A stretch of 64,000 nt of DNA from Sphingomonas kyeonggiensis (GCF_030812785.1 NZ_JAUSTJ010000001.1:1674001-1738000); one strand, 5' to 3'; counted from the first letter of the stretch, positions 37,978 through 47,190 are shown. Notes: a model not told the origin generated them from the sequence alone. Numbers and translations: made by a program.

Positions 37978-38538
37978 ATGCTCGCTTTTCTCGATTTCGA
38001 AGCCTCTTCGCTCGGCAAGCGCAGCTATCCGATCGAGGTGGCCTGGGTGTTCGAGGACGGCCGCTCCGAAGCCCATCTGATCCGGCCGGCGCCCGAATGG
38101 ACGGATTGGGATCCGGCAGCGGAGGCGATCCATCGCATCCCGCGCGCCGAACTCGAGCGCGACGGCATCGCGCACGATATCGTCGCCCGGCGCATGATCG
38201 AGGTGCTCAGCGGCCACGACCTGTTCGCCAGCGCGCCGTCCTGGGACGGGAAGTGGCTGTCGGTCCTGCTGCGCGGCGCAGGGCTTCCCCGGCACAGCCT
38301 GAGGCTGCGCGACAGCGACGAAGCCCATCGGGCGATCGCGGCCCGGATCCTCTCCATTGCGCAGCCGCAGGGGCTGGAGACCGCGGTCGAGGACCTTCTC
38401 GCCGCAACCGACAGGCGCAGTATCGGCCAAGTGCCGGCGCACCGTGCCCTGGCCGATGCCGTTGCCGAGCGGGAGCGTTGGCTGGCAATCCGTGCCGCCG
38501 CGGAGGCAGCCGTCGCGGGGGGCTCCGGCCATGGCTGA
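37978..38538 (+). CDS. DEDD-type 3'-5' exonuclease domain protein
   Basis: A 186-residue protein with an exonuclease-like N terminus: MLAFLDFEASSLGKRSYPIEVAWV supplies the DxE motif, and AHRALADAVAERERW near the C terminus supplies the HxAxxD motif of DEDDh exonucleases. Homologues are often filed as transcriptional regulators, but I see no DNA-binding domain. It lies 62 bases after the kinase operon on the same strand and 30 bases before the convergent TonB receptor stop. Its role is unknown; RNA or DNA trimming is the family activity. Confidence 0.75.
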   Translation: MLAFLDFEASSLGKRSYPIEVAWVFEDGRSEAHLIRPAPEWTDWDPAAEAIHRIPRAELERDGIAHDIVARRMIEVLSGHDLFASAPSWDGKWLSVLLRGAGLPRHSLRLRDSDEAHRAIAARILSIAQPQGLETAVEDLLAATDRRSIGQVPAHRALADAVAERERWLAIRAAAEAAVAGGSGHG

Positions 38539-38568
38539 TCCCGCGAGGGAAGGCGCCGCGCTCGCCGC

Positions 38569-41073
38569 CTAGAACTTCGCCCCCGCCCTTATGCCGATCG
38601 TCCGCGGCGTGATCGGGACGATATAGGGGCGCTGGTCGCACGCGCCGCATTGCTGGAAGCGGGAGATCTGGCCGCGCTCGTCCCAGATATTCTGGGCGAA
38701 CAGCTCAAGGCTGTAGCGGGCCAGCTCGAAGCCGAAGGCGAGATTGCCGGTCGTATAGGCCTCGATCCGGCCAAGCGCGGCGGCCTTGGCGACGCGGATG
38801 TCCGACGACGCCGAGCTCTGGTGCGCGATCAGCCCCTGCACATAGCCGCGGCCCGATCCCAGCGGGACCGAATAGCGTGCGGTGCTGCTGATCTTGAAGC
38901 GCGGGGTGATCGGCAGGCGCGTGCCGCTGGGCGCGAGCACGTCGCTGCCGTCGCCGATGCAGACCTGCGTCGCGCACAGATCCTCGCGTGTCTTGGCATC
39001 GGTATAGGATCCGGCGACGGTGAGGTTGAGCCCGCCAAGCGAGAGATTGGCATCCATCTCGGCGCCGCGGATGCGCGCATCGGGCCCGTTCTGGATGATC
39101 GTGAAGCTGTTGGGCCCGAGGAACGAGAACTGGAAGGCTTTCCAGTTCTGCTGATAGATCGCGCCGTTGAAGCGCAGCTTGCCATCGGCCAGCGTCGTCT
39201 TCCAGCCGAGCTCGTAATTGTACAGCGTGTCGGTGGAATAGGGCGCGACGTCCCCGCGCCGGTTGATGCCGCCCGGGCGGAAGCCACTGGAAGCGACGGC
39301 GTAGAACAGCAGGTCGTCGGTCGGCTTCCAGGTCAGGTTGAAGCGATAGGTTATGCCCTGGTCGATCGTCTTCTTGGGGATCAGCTTGCCGCTCGCATAG
39401 GTGGCGAGATTGGTGCACGGCCCGCCCGCCACCATCGCGGGCAGCAGCGTGTTGGTGGGGCTTCCGTCGAGATAGGCGTCGCGCAGCGTCCGGCCATCGG
39501 CCATGAAGCAGCTCGCAACGCCGGTGCGCGAGCTTCCGGCGGCGTTGAACGGCGAGGCGGTATAGGGGCGCCCGTCGCCGGCATCGACGCCCGGGTTCCG
39601 CCCGAAGCCGAAGAAGCCGATCAGCGAGTTGTCATAGATATAGACGCGCGCGCCCGCGGTGAAGGTCAGCTTGGGCGAGATGTCGAAGCTCGCCTCGCCG
39701 AACATCGCGTAATCCTTGTCGACGCGGTGCTGCTGGGTGAGCCAGAGCGTGCCCGGCGAGCCGTTGACCGACACGGCGGTGCCGAGGCCGGGGATCTTGT
39801 AGTCCTGGTGGATCAGGTTCGACTGGCGCTGGTAGAACATGCCCGCGACGATCCGGAAGCGATCGGTCGAGGGCGAGGCCACGCGCAGTTCCTGGCTGGT
39901 CTTCTTGAAATGATCGGTACCGATCACCCATTGGCGCGGGTCTATCGTGTTGCCGGCATTGTCCTGATAGTAGAAATAGCCGGCAAGCCCGCCGACCGAG
40001 GCATAGAGATTGTCATAGGCCTCCGAATAGTCGGTATAGTCGGTCGCCGAATAAGCCTTCCGGTCGAGATAGGCACCGGCATAGGTCAGGTCCCAGTTGC
40101 CGATCTTGCCTTCGATCGTCAGCGCGCCCTGAATGAAGCGGTCGCGGCGGCTCTCGGGATAGAAATGCTGGACCTGAAGGTCGCCGACCCGCGGGTCGAA
40201 CGCATAGCTGCCATGCCCGCGCATCTCCTGGTAGAGCACGGTCGGCGTGACCGTCCAGACATCGTCGAGATCGACCTTGAGCGCGGCGCGGCCGCCCCAG
40301 GTATCGGTGTCGTTATAGTTGTCCTTGACGAACGCGTTGTTGTTGACGGTGATGCCGCCCGGGATCGGCAGGAAGCTGCGCGTGCCGGCGACATTGTCGA
40401 TATATCCGGCGTCGCGCTGATAGAAGCCGACGACACGAAGCGCCGCGAAGCTCGACAGCGGCGCGTTGATCATGCCCTCGATCTTGCCGCCCTGGCCGCC
40501 ATGCGCGACCGTATTGCCCTCGATATCCACCCGCCCCTCGAACGCCGAGGTGTCGGGCTTGTTGGTGATGATGCGGATCGTGCCCGCCTGGCTCGACGCG
40601 CCGTAGAGCGTGCCCTGCGGCCCGGCGAGGCTCTCGATGCGGGCGATGTCGTAGATATGGACGTCGAGCGTGCCGCCGATCGTCGTCACCGGCTGCTCGT
40701 CGAGATAGCTGCCGACCGAGGGCAGCGAGCCCGAATGGTTGCCGTCGCCGCCCGAGGCCACGCCGCGCATATAGACGGTGGTGACACCGGGCTGCGAGGT
40801 CTGGAAGGCCACCGAGGGCAGCAGCTGGGTGAACTCGTTGAAGTTCGAGATGTTGAGCTGATCGAGCTTGCGCGTGCCGATCGCCTGGATGCTGATCGGG
40901 ACCGACTGGATATTCTCGTCGCGCTTCTGCGCGGTGACGACGATCTCGTCCTGATCTGGGGGAAGCTCGGAAGGGGTTGTCTGAGTACTCTGGGCTTGCG
41001 CCATGGCGGGGAGGGACAGGGCCGTCGAAGCGAGCAACCCGGAAATCACGGCACGGCGCACGGATAATATCAT
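38569..41073 (-). CDS. TonB-dependent receptor beside the TPR-sulfotransferase
   Basis: An 834-residue receptor. The signal peptide is GLLASTALSLPAMAQAQ; the TonB box and start of the plug read DEIVVTAQKRDENIQSVPIS; plug motifs are FTQLLPSVAFQT and GPQGTLYGASSQAGTIRIIT; the barrel ends IGIRAGAKF. The NIQSVPISIQAIGTRKLDQL pattern is that of sphingomonad FyuA/Fiu-like receptors of unknown ligand. The gene follows a sulfotransferase gene on the same strand after 116 bases, with a TGCTGC-GAT-GCAGCA palindrome 39-53 bases upstream of the start. The ligand cannot be predicted from sequence. Confidence 0.92.
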   Translation of the reverse strand: MILSVRRAVISGLLASTALSLPAMAQAQSTQTTPSELPPDQDEIVVTAQKRDENIQSVPISIQAIGTRKLDQLNISNFNEFTQLLPSVAFQTSQPGVTTVYMRGVASGGDGNHSGSLPSVGSYLDEQPVTTIGGTLDVHIYDIARIESLAGPQGTLYGASSQAGTIRIITNKPDTSAFEGRVDIEGNTVAHGGQGGKIEGMINAPLSSFAALRVVGFYQRDAGYIDNVAGTRSFLPIPGGITVNNNAFVKDNYNDTDTWGGRAALKVDLDDVWTVTPTVLYQEMRGHGSYAFDPRVGDLQVQHFYPESRRDRFIQGALTIEGKIGNWDLTYAGAYLDRKAYSATDYTDYSEAYDNLYASVGGLAGYFYYQDNAGNTIDPRQWVIGTDHFKKTSQELRVASPSTDRFRIVAGMFYQRQSNLIHQDYKIPGLGTAVSVNGSPGTLWLTQQHRVDKDYAMFGEASFDISPKLTFTAGARVYIYDNSLIGFFGFGRNPGVDAGDGRPYTASPFNAAGSSRTGVASCFMADGRTLRDAYLDGSPTNTLLPAMVAGGPCTNLATYASGKLIPKKTIDQGITYRFNLTWKPTDDLLFYAVASSGFRPGGINRRGDVAPYSTDTLYNYELGWKTTLADGKLRFNGAIYQQNWKAFQFSFLGPNSFTIIQNGPDARIRGAEMDANLSLGGLNLTVAGSYTDAKTREDLCATQVCIGDGSDVLAPSGTRLPITPRFKISSTARYSVPLGSGRGYVQGLIAHQSSASSDIRVAKAAALGRIEAYTTGNLAFGFELARYSLELFAQNIWDERGQISRFQQCGACDQRPYIVPITPRTIGIRAGAKF

Positions 41074-41111
41074 CGCAGCCCCCAGTGTAATCTCAATGTC
41101 ATGGGAGACTG

Positions 41112-41126
41112 TGCTGCGATGCAGCA
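41112..41126. promoter_or_regulatory. Palindrome upstream of TonB receptor
   Basis: TGCTGC-GAT-GCAGCA is a perfect 6-base inverted repeat with a 3-base centre, 39-53 bases upstream of the receptor ATG. Position suits an operator; no regulator gene adjoins it. Confidence 0.4.
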
Positions 41127-41189
41127 GCCGTCAATCGGCCTGCCGGAAACGCGTGTGCAATCTTCGCGGACCGTGATGTTTCTGCAACG

Positions 41190-42770
41190 TTACAAGTTGC
41201 CGGGCACCTGCGGATAGGGATCGACGACGTTGCCGAGCGCGGCGATCAACGGCTCCAGATGCGGGGCGAAGGGGCGCCAGGCGCTGTTCCCGCCGGTGAA
41301 GATCGGCTGGCGCACCTGCTCCGAGCTTGCGGTACGCACCGCGCGCTCGGTCTCGTGAAAGGCGAGGCAGGCGGGCTCGAACTCGACGCCACAAGCCTGG
41401 AGCAACCGGCGCACCTCGGCCTCGGTATCGGCGACCAGCGCTTCGTGGATTACGCGGTAGGCGCTGCCAGGCTGGACGCGATCGAGATGCGCCATCATCC
41501 GCACATAGTCGCGATAATAGCGGCCCATGTCGTCGAGCGCATAGCTGAACGCCTGGCCGCGCGCGAAATGCTGCTTGAAGTTGGAGAAGCTACAGGCACG
41601 CGGCTCGCGGCGCGCGTCGATGATCGTGGCATTGGGCAGGATCAGCCGGATCAGCAGGACATGCGCCCAGTTGTTGGGTAGCTTGTCGATGAAGAAGGGC
41701 CGGTCGGTCCGGCGCTGGACCGCGGTCCTGCGGAGATACTCCTCGCCGAGGTCGCGTGCCTGGTCTCGCGTCAGTTCGGCCAGGCCGTGCGGATAATTGG
41801 GGATGCGGCGGGCGAGGGCGGGCAAGTCGGGAAGCTCGGTCGTCCCCTCGATCGCGCTGTGGCTGGCGAGGATCTGCTCGACCAGCGTGGAGCCCGCACG
41901 GGGCATGCCGAGGATGAAGATCGGGTCGCCCGCATCGCAGCCCCAGCCGGCGCGGTCGGCGAGGAAATCACCGGTGGCGAGCGTGATGCAATCGTCGACG
42001 AAGCGCTCGGTCTCGTCGGCATCATAGACGAGCTGGGTGCGGCGCAGCCGGTTGCCCGCGGCATAATGCGCGAAGGCGCGATCGGCCTCGCGCCGGTCCT
42101 CGAAAGCCTTGCCCAGCGCGAAATCGAGATGGAAGCGGTCCTCGTCGCCAATGGCGCTGTCGGCCAGCGCGGCTTCCATCGCCGCGATGTCGGCATCGTC
42201 GAAGCGCACGGTCTTGAGATTGGCGAGGCTCCACCACGCTTCGCCCAGCTCCGGGCGCAGCGCGATCGCCCGGCGATAGGCAGCGATGCCGTCGGCCTGG
42301 CGGCCCACCGTCTTGAGCATATGGCCATAGCTCATCCACAGCTTGGGCTGGTCGGGCGCGGTGGCGAGGACATGCTCGTAGAGCTGGATCGCCTCCTCGA
42401 ATGCGCCGAGCCGGCCGAGCGTGGCGGCCTTGAGATTGGCGTGGCCGGGGTGATCGGGCTCGGCCTCGATCAGCCGGTCGAGCTCGTCGAGCGCTTCGCT
42501 CGCGCGGTTCTGGCGGTAGAGCACCAGTGCGAGGTTGGCGCGGGCCGCAGTGAAGGCGGGCGCGATCTCGACTGCGCGGCGCAGCAGGTTCTCGGCATCC
42601 TTCAGCCGGCCGATACGGCCCGCGAGTTCGGCGAGCATGCGGATCGCGCGGGCATCGAAGGGATCGCGCTTGAGATAGGCCTTGAGGCCGCGCTCGGCTT
42701 CCGGAAGGCGATTGTCGTGCAGCGCGAGCGCGGCGTCCAGCAGGTCGGGAGGAAAGCGCGTCGCCAGCAT
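41190..42770 (-). CDS. TPR-repeat sulfotransferase (Sulfotransfer_3 family)
   Basis: A 526-residue two-part protein. The N-terminal half (about 1-230) consists of tetratricopeptide repeats (RNRASEALDELDRLIEAEPD, GAFEEAIQLYEHVLATAPDQ, GRQADGIAAYRRAIALRPEL). The C-terminal half has the PAPS-binding loop FILGMPRAGSTLVEQILASH and DKLPNNWAHVLLIRLILPNA, IIDARREPRACSFSNFKQHF, as in the TPST-like sulfotransferases. The family moves sulfate from PAPS to hydroxyl groups of peptides or small molecules. I chose ATG 42770; ATG 42908 is in frame but adds 46 residues with no family match. It shares its strand with the TonB receptor; the substrate is unknown. Confidence 0.88.
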   Translation of the reverse strand: MLATRFPPDLLDAALALHDNRLPEAERGLKAYLKRDPFDARAIRMLAELAGRIGRLKDAENLLRRAVEIAPAFTAARANLALVLYRQNRASEALDELDRLIEAEPDHPGHANLKAATLGRLGAFEEAIQLYEHVLATAPDQPKLWMSYGHMLKTVGRQADGIAAYRRAIALRPELGEAWWSLANLKTVRFDDADIAAMEAALADSAIGDEDRFHLDFALGKAFEDRREADRAFAHYAAGNRLRRTQLVYDADETERFVDDCITLATGDFLADRAGWGCDAGDPIFILGMPRAGSTLVEQILASHSAIEGTTELPDLPALARRIPNYPHGLAELTRDQARDLGEEYLRRTAVQRRTDRPFFIDKLPNNWAHVLLIRLILPNATIIDARREPRACSFSNFKQHFARGQAFSYALDDMGRYYRDYVRMMAHLDRVQPGSAYRVIHEALVADTEAEVRRLLQACGVEFEPACLAFHETERAVRTASSEQVRQPIFTGGNSAWRPFAPHLEPLIAALGNVVDPYPQVPGNL

Positions 42771-42925
42771 CGCGCGATGTGACCACGCACGCGCCGCGCG
42801 ATCAAGCGGGAAGACGCGTTCGCCGGGGCATTGTGGGTGACCCTTTCCAACGGCGGTGAATGCAATGGCATTGCGTCGAACAGCGTGTATGCTGCCCGTA
42901 TCGCTCACGGTGCAGAGGATCGATC

Positions 42926-43015
42926 ATGGAAGACCTGGCGTTGCTGTTCGCACTCTTCTTCGGTTTCACCACGCAGGATGCGGATATGTGCCCGAACGGC
43001 GGCGGCAACTGCTGA
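42926..43015 (+). CDS. Small ORF (29 aa) ending in CPNGGGNC
   Basis: ATG 42926 to TGA 43015. The ORF has GAGGATCGATC upstream (GAGG 8 bases before ATG), so a real ribosome site. The predicted peptide has an acidic N terminus (MED), a hydrophobic block (LALLFALFFGFTT, residues 4-16) and a hydrophilic tail QDADMCPNGGGNC with Cys at 22 and 29. It has no tyrosine. It lies between the divergent TPR-sulfotransferase and APC permease genes. I know no family for it. It may be a leader peptide for the permease gene, a small membrane protein or a processed peptide. Confidence 0.5.
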   Translation: MEDLALLFALFFGFTTQDADMCPNGGGNC

Positions 43016-43035
43016 GCCAGGCGGCTGGAGCTGCC

Positions 43036-43080
43036 ATGCCGGTCGCCGGGCGCGCGATCATCGACATCATGGCCGCGTGA
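43036..43080 (+). CDS. Possible 14-residue leader peptide overlapping the permease start
   Basis: ATG 43036 follows GCTGGAGCTGCC and reads MPVAGRAIIDIMAA before TGA at 43078-43080, whose first two bases overlap the permease start codon (GTGA). That geometry would couple permease translation to the leader. It is short and might be chance; no attenuator hairpin was recognised. Confidence 0.25.
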   Translation: MPVAGRAIIDIMAA

Positions 43081-44378
43081 GCGATACGCTCCCTCCACCC
43101 CGGCGTGCGCTCGGCTTCTGGCCGACGCTGGCGCTGGTGGTGGGCAACATGATCGGCTCGGGCATCTATCTGCTGCCCGCGACGCTTGCGCCGCTCGGCG
43201 CCAATGCGCTGATCGGCTGGGGCGTGACGATCCTCGGCGCCATGGCGCTGGCCTTCGTGTTCGCGCGGCTCGCGGCGCGGATTCCCTGCGCCGGCGGGCC
43301 CTATGCCTTTGCCGATGCCGCGTTCGGCCCGGCGGTGGGGTTCGCGGTGGCATGGAGCTACTGGATCCTGGTCTGGGCGGGCAATGGCGCGCTCGCCATC
43401 GCGGTGGTGAGCGCGCTCAGCGTGCCGTTCCCCCGGCTCGGCAGCGGCACGCCGGCGTTCGCCACGGCGCTGCTGCTGATCTGGGCCGCGGTCGCCGTGA
43501 ACATCCGCGGGGTTGCGCTGGCCGGGCGAATCCAGCTGGTCACCGCGGTGCTGAAGCTGGCGCCGCTCGTCGCGGTGATGCTGCTCGCCTTCTGGCTGCT
43601 GGCCCGCGAAGGCGGTGCCGCGATCGCCGCCAATCCGGCGGTGCCGATCAGCGCCAATGCCATTGCCGGCGCGGTGGCGCTCACCTTCTGGGGATTCCTC
43701 GGCGTCGAATCCGCGACCGTTCCGGCCGACAAGGTGAGGAACGCGGCACGGATCGTGCCGCTCGCCACGCTGCTCGGCACGGCGCTGACCGGGCTGGTCT
43801 ATGTCCTGGTCGCCGGCTCGATCGGGCTGATGATGCCTGCGGACGTGACCGCCGTCTCACCGGCGCCGCTCGCCGAGTTCCTCGGGCGTGCATGGGGAAG
43901 CGGGGCGCTGCAGGTCGTGGCCCTCTTCGCGGCGATCAGCGCGCTCGGGACGCTCAACGGCTTCGTCCTGCTGCAGGGCGAGATGCCCTGGGCGATGGCG
44001 CGGGGCGGCGTCTTCCCGGCCTGGTTCGCCCGGGAGAGCCGCCACGGTACCCCGGCGCGCGCGCACCTCGTATCGGGCGTGCTGGTGACGATCGTGATGG
44101 CGCTCAACTATACCGGGTCGACCGGCGCGCTGTTCGCCGAGATCGCGACGATCAGCCTCGCCGCGGGCATGCTCGCCTATTTCGTCAGCGCGCTGGCCGG
44201 GCTCAGGCTGCTTGCGGGCGACCGCCTGGCGCAGCTGGCCGCGCTCGCCTCCACCGGCTTCGTGCTGTGGATGATCTACGGGCTGGGCCTGCACGCCAAT
44301 GCATGGGGACTGGGCCTGCTCGTGCTGGGCATCCCGGTATTCCTCTGGGTGCGGCGAACCCGGTCAGATCGGCAATAG
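43077..44378 (+). CDS. APC-family amino acid / polyamine permease
   Basis: A 433-residue permease with about eleven to twelve helices. The first helix reads VVGNMIGSGIYLLPATLAPLG (GSG substrate loop of the APC fold) and the second helix part GPYAFADAAFGPAVGFAVAW is typical; WGFLGVESATVPADKV matches the conserved helix-6 region of amino-acid antiporters. The start is GTG 43077; no ATG suits the N terminus. It ends overlapping the convergent FAD oxidoreductase gene by 15 bases. It may import the amine handled by the Rieske oxygenase nearby, which is speculative. Confidence 0.87.
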   Translation: MSDTLPPPRRALGFWPTLALVVGNMIGSGIYLLPATLAPLGANALIGWGVTILGAMALAFVFARLAARIPCAGGPYAFADAAFGPAVGFAVAWSYWILVWAGNGALAIAVVSALSVPFPRLGSGTPAFATALLLIWAAVAVNIRGVALAGRIQLVTAVLKLAPLVAVMLLAFWLLAREGGAAIAANPAVPISANAIAGAVALTFWGFLGVESATVPADKVRNAARIVPLATLLGTALTGLVYVLVAGSIGLMMPADVTAVSPAPLAEFLGRAWGSGALQVVALFAAISALGTLNGFVLLQGEMPWAMARGGVFPAWFARESRHGTPARAHLVSGVLVTIVMALNYTGSTGALFAEIATISLAAGMLAYFVSALAGLRLLAGDRLAQLAALASTGFVLWMIYGLGLHANAWGLGLLVLGIPVFLWVRRTRSDRQ

Positions 44379-45971
44379 CCGCCGCACCAGCGATCGGTCG
44401 CGCAGGATCTCGTGCGCGGCATTGTGTCCGGGCGCGCCCGTCACGCCGCCGCCCGGATGCGTGCCCGATCCGCACATGTAGAGCCCCGAAACCGGTGCGC
44501 GATAGTCGCCATGCCCCAGCACCGGCCGCGCCGCCCAGAGCTGGTCGAGCCCCATCGTGCCGTGGAAGATGTCGCCGCCGATCAGCCCGAACTTGCGTTC
44601 CAGGTCGAGCGGCGAGTGGATCTGCCGGGCGATCACGCTCGCCTTGAAATTGGGGGCATGGTCGTTGACCGTCTCGATGATCAGGTCGGCGACTTCCTCG
44701 CGCGCATCGTCCCAGCTGCGCCCGTCCGGTAGCTGCGGCGCGAATTGCTGGCAGAACAGGCTGGCGATGTGCATCCCCTCGGGCGCCAGGCTGTCGTCGA
44801 CCGTGGTCGGCAGCTTCATCTCGACGATCGGCTTCTTCGACCAGCCCTGCGCCTTCGCGTCGTCATAGGCCTGGTCCATATAGTCCATGCCCGGCGCGAT
44901 GATGATCCCGGCGGTGTGGTGCTCGGCCTTCTCCTTGCCGCGCAACACGCTGAAGTCCGGCAGCTCGCTGAGCGCGACGTTCATCCGGAAGGTGCCCGAG
45001 CCGGTCTTGAAGCTCCGCATCCGCTTGTTGAAGTCGGCGGGCAGGTCGCTGGTGTCGAGCATCTGGCGATAGAGCATCGCCGGCCCGACATTGGCGGCGA
45101 CGATCCCCGCGGCGATCTCTTCCCCGCTCTCCAGCCGCACGCCGGCCGCCTTGCCGCCGTCGACAAGCACCTTCGCGACCGGCGCCTCCAGGCTGATCTC
45201 GACGCCGGCATCCTCGCAGGCGCGCGCCATCGCCTGGGTGATCGCGCCCATGCCGCCCACCGAATGGCCCCAGGCGCCGAGCTTGCCGTTCACTTCGCCG
45301 AAGACGTGGTGGAGCAGGACATAGGCCGAGCCGGGGGTCGACACCCCGGCATAGTTGCCGACGACCGCGTCGAAGGCGAAGGCGGTCTTGACGTGGTCGT
45401 CCTCGTACCAGCCGTCGAGGAAGTCGCGCGCCGACTTGGTGAACACATCGAGCAGGTCGCGCTGCGCCTCGATCCCCATCTTCGACAGCGGCCAGCCCTG
45501 CGCCGCGCCGCTCAGCAACGCGCGCAGCCCTCCGCCGACATTGGGGGGCGTCTTGAGCGCGAGGTCGCGCAGCACCTGGGCGACCTTCTCGAGCGCCGCG
45601 TCATAGGCCGGATAGGCGTCCGCGTCCTTCTGCGAGAAGCGCGCGAACTCGGCCTGGGTCCGCGCGGTGCCGCCGCCGAGCTTGAGATAGGTGTCCTCGA
45701 ACGGAAAGAAGTTGCTGATCGTCCGCTCGATGATCCGGAAGCCGCGCTCGTGCAGCTTCATGTCGGCGATCACCTTGGGCCGCAGCAGGCTGACCGTGTA
45801 GCTGGCGGTCGAGTTGCGGAAGCCGGGATGGAATTCCTCGGTCACCGCCGCCCCGCCGACGACGTGCCGGCGCTCGAGCACGCGGACCTTGAGCCCCGCC
45901 CGGGCGAGATAGAAGGCGCAGACCAGTCCGTTGTGCCCACCACCGATGACGATCGCGTCGTATCGCTTCAT
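44364..45971 (-). CDS. FAD-dependent oxidoreductase, phytoene-desaturase / PYROXD2-like
   Basis: A 535-residue flavoprotein. The dinucleotide-binding fold YDAIVIGGGHNGLVCAFYLA is at the N terminus with the acidic VLERRHVVGG after it; the C terminus has GLYMCGSGTHPGGGVTGAPG, characteristic of the phytoene-desaturase-like group that includes PYROXD2. No membrane anchor is seen. The gene lies 15 bases downstream of the Rieske oxygenase gene on the same strand, so they are likely one operon controlled by the BetI-like regulator. The natural substrate of this group is mostly unknown. Confidence 0.88.
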   Translation of the reverse strand: MKRYDAIVIGGGHNGLVCAFYLARAGLKVRVLERRHVVGGAAVTEEFHPGFRNSTASYTVSLLRPKVIADMKLHERGFRIIERTISNFFPFEDTYLKLGGGTARTQAEFARFSQKDADAYPAYDAALEKVAQVLRDLALKTPPNVGGGLRALLSGAAQGWPLSKMGIEAQRDLLDVFTKSARDFLDGWYEDDHVKTAFAFDAVVGNYAGVSTPGSAYVLLHHVFGEVNGKLGAWGHSVGGMGAITQAMARACEDAGVEISLEAPVAKVLVDGGKAAGVRLESGEEIAAGIVAANVGPAMLYRQMLDTSDLPADFNKRMRSFKTGSGTFRMNVALSELPDFSVLRGKEKAEHHTAGIIIAPGMDYMDQAYDDAKAQGWSKKPIVEMKLPTTVDDSLAPEGMHIASLFCQQFAPQLPDGRSWDDAREEVADLIIETVNDHAPNFKASVIARQIHSPLDLERKFGLIGGDIFHGTMGLDQLWAARPVLGHGDYRAPVSGLYMCGSGTHPGGGVTGAPGHNAAHEILRDRSLVRRLLPI

Positions 45972-45986
45972 GCTTCCTCCCGAGAA

Positions 45987-47168
45987 TCAGATATTGCGCG
46001 GTCGGCGCGACCAGCCCGGTGCCGGCGCTCGGTGCAGCCGGGCCTCGGGGATGATCGCGCGGACCTTGGCGGCGAAGCTGCGCAGGCACACTTCGCTCGC
46101 CCCGATCGGCCCGGCGGTATAGCTGCGCGACGCCATGCCCTGCTGGACGCGTTCGATCAGCCAGGTGTCCTCGGCGTTGACGACGCGGTTGATCCGCCAG
46201 TTGGCGTAGCGGACCAGCTTCATCTCGCGGCGGTCGTCCGGCAGCGCGAACGCCATCTCGCGCAGCACGCAGCTTGTCGGCGAGACCGGCAGCCACTGCA
46301 TGAAGTCGATCTGGTCGGCATAGATGTCGAACGCCATGTTGGGCCACAGCTTGTAGTAGAGCCACAGCCGCTGGTTGGCCTCCGGCAGGTGATCGACGCG
46401 CGGCAAATGGCGCTGGTAGAACGCCTCCCACGGATTGGCCGAGACGCGGTCGACGAGCTGGCCGGACATCTTGTCGACCCAGCCCGACGCCTCGATCGCA
46501 TAGGATTTGCCGAACAGCCGGGTCAGCCCGTCATGCGCGACGGGGATGTGGAGATTGTCCGAATAATTGTCGCCGACGTTCTTCCAGTTGACCGCGCGTT
46601 CGCGCGTCCTGACATCGCCGATCCGCCGCATCTCCTCGAAGCGATAGGGCGCAATCTCTGTCTCGTAGGGCGCCATCATCTCGGCCACCGACGGCCCGCC
46701 ATCATCCTCGAGCCGGACGAAGACGAAGCCCCGCCAGATCGACAGGTCGACCGGCACGAGCCCGCTCGCGTCCATGTCGAGTGCCGGATAGTCGTGGCGC
46801 ATCGGTACGCCCGACAGGCGTCCGTCGAGCTCATAGGCCCAGGCATGATAGGGGCAGACCAGCTTCCGGGTGCAGCCGCTGTCGCCCTCGACGATCCGCA
46901 TCGCGCGGTGGCGACAGACATTGTGGAAGGCCCGCAGCACGCCGTCGCGTCCGCGCACCGCCACGACATTCTCGCCCAGATAGGAAAGGGTGCGCCAGTC
47001 ACCCGGCCCGGCCAGGTCGCTCTCGTGGCAGAGGATCTGCCAGGACGGGCGCAGGATATGCGCGGTCTCGAGCTCGAGGAACTCGGGATCGGTATAGATC
47101 CAGCCCGGCAGCGACCAGTCGGCATCGGGGTCGCGGCCCGGTTCGGGCAAGGGGACGGTGGTTGCCAT
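45987..47168 (-). CDS. Rieske-type ring-hydroxylating / N-demethylating oxygenase alpha subunit
   Basis: A 393-residue protein. The Rieske [2Fe-2S] ligands are CRH (residues about 84-86; NVCRHRAMRI) and CPYHAW; the mononuclear iron site is in NVGDNYSDNLHIPVAHDGL (two His and a later Asp). The size and layout match alpha subunits such as glycine-betaine, stachydrine or carnitine oxygenases and phenylpropionate-type dioxygenases. No separate reductase or ferredoxin gene is adjacent, so electrons come from elsewhere. The divergent gene encodes a BetI-like TetR regulator, which weakly favours a quaternary-amine substrate. Confidence 0.9.
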   Translation of the reverse strand: MATTVPLPEPGRDPDADWSLPGWIYTDPEFLELETAHILRPSWQILCHESDLAGPGDWRTLSYLGENVVAVRGRDGVLRAFHNVCRHRAMRIVEGDSGCTRKLVCPYHAWAYELDGRLSGVPMRHDYPALDMDASGLVPVDLSIWRGFVFVRLEDDGGPSVAEMMAPYETEIAPYRFEEMRRIGDVRTRERAVNWKNVGDNYSDNLHIPVAHDGLTRLFGKSYAIEASGWVDKMSGQLVDRVSANPWEAFYQRHLPRVDHLPEANQRLWLYYKLWPNMAFDIYADQIDFMQWLPVSPTSCVLREMAFALPDDRREMKLVRYANWRINRVVNAEDTWLIERVQQGMASRSYTAGPIGASEVCLRSFAAKVRAIIPEARLHRAPAPGWSRRPRNI

Positions 47169-47190
47169 GGCCGGCTCCAGGCGTTGCTTG

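Noticed and set aside
41183..41194. TGCAACGTTACA at the end of the sulfotransferase gene, LacI-like
   Set aside because: Only 5 of 6 pairs match and it covers the stop codon region of the sulfotransferase gene, so chance cannot be excluded.
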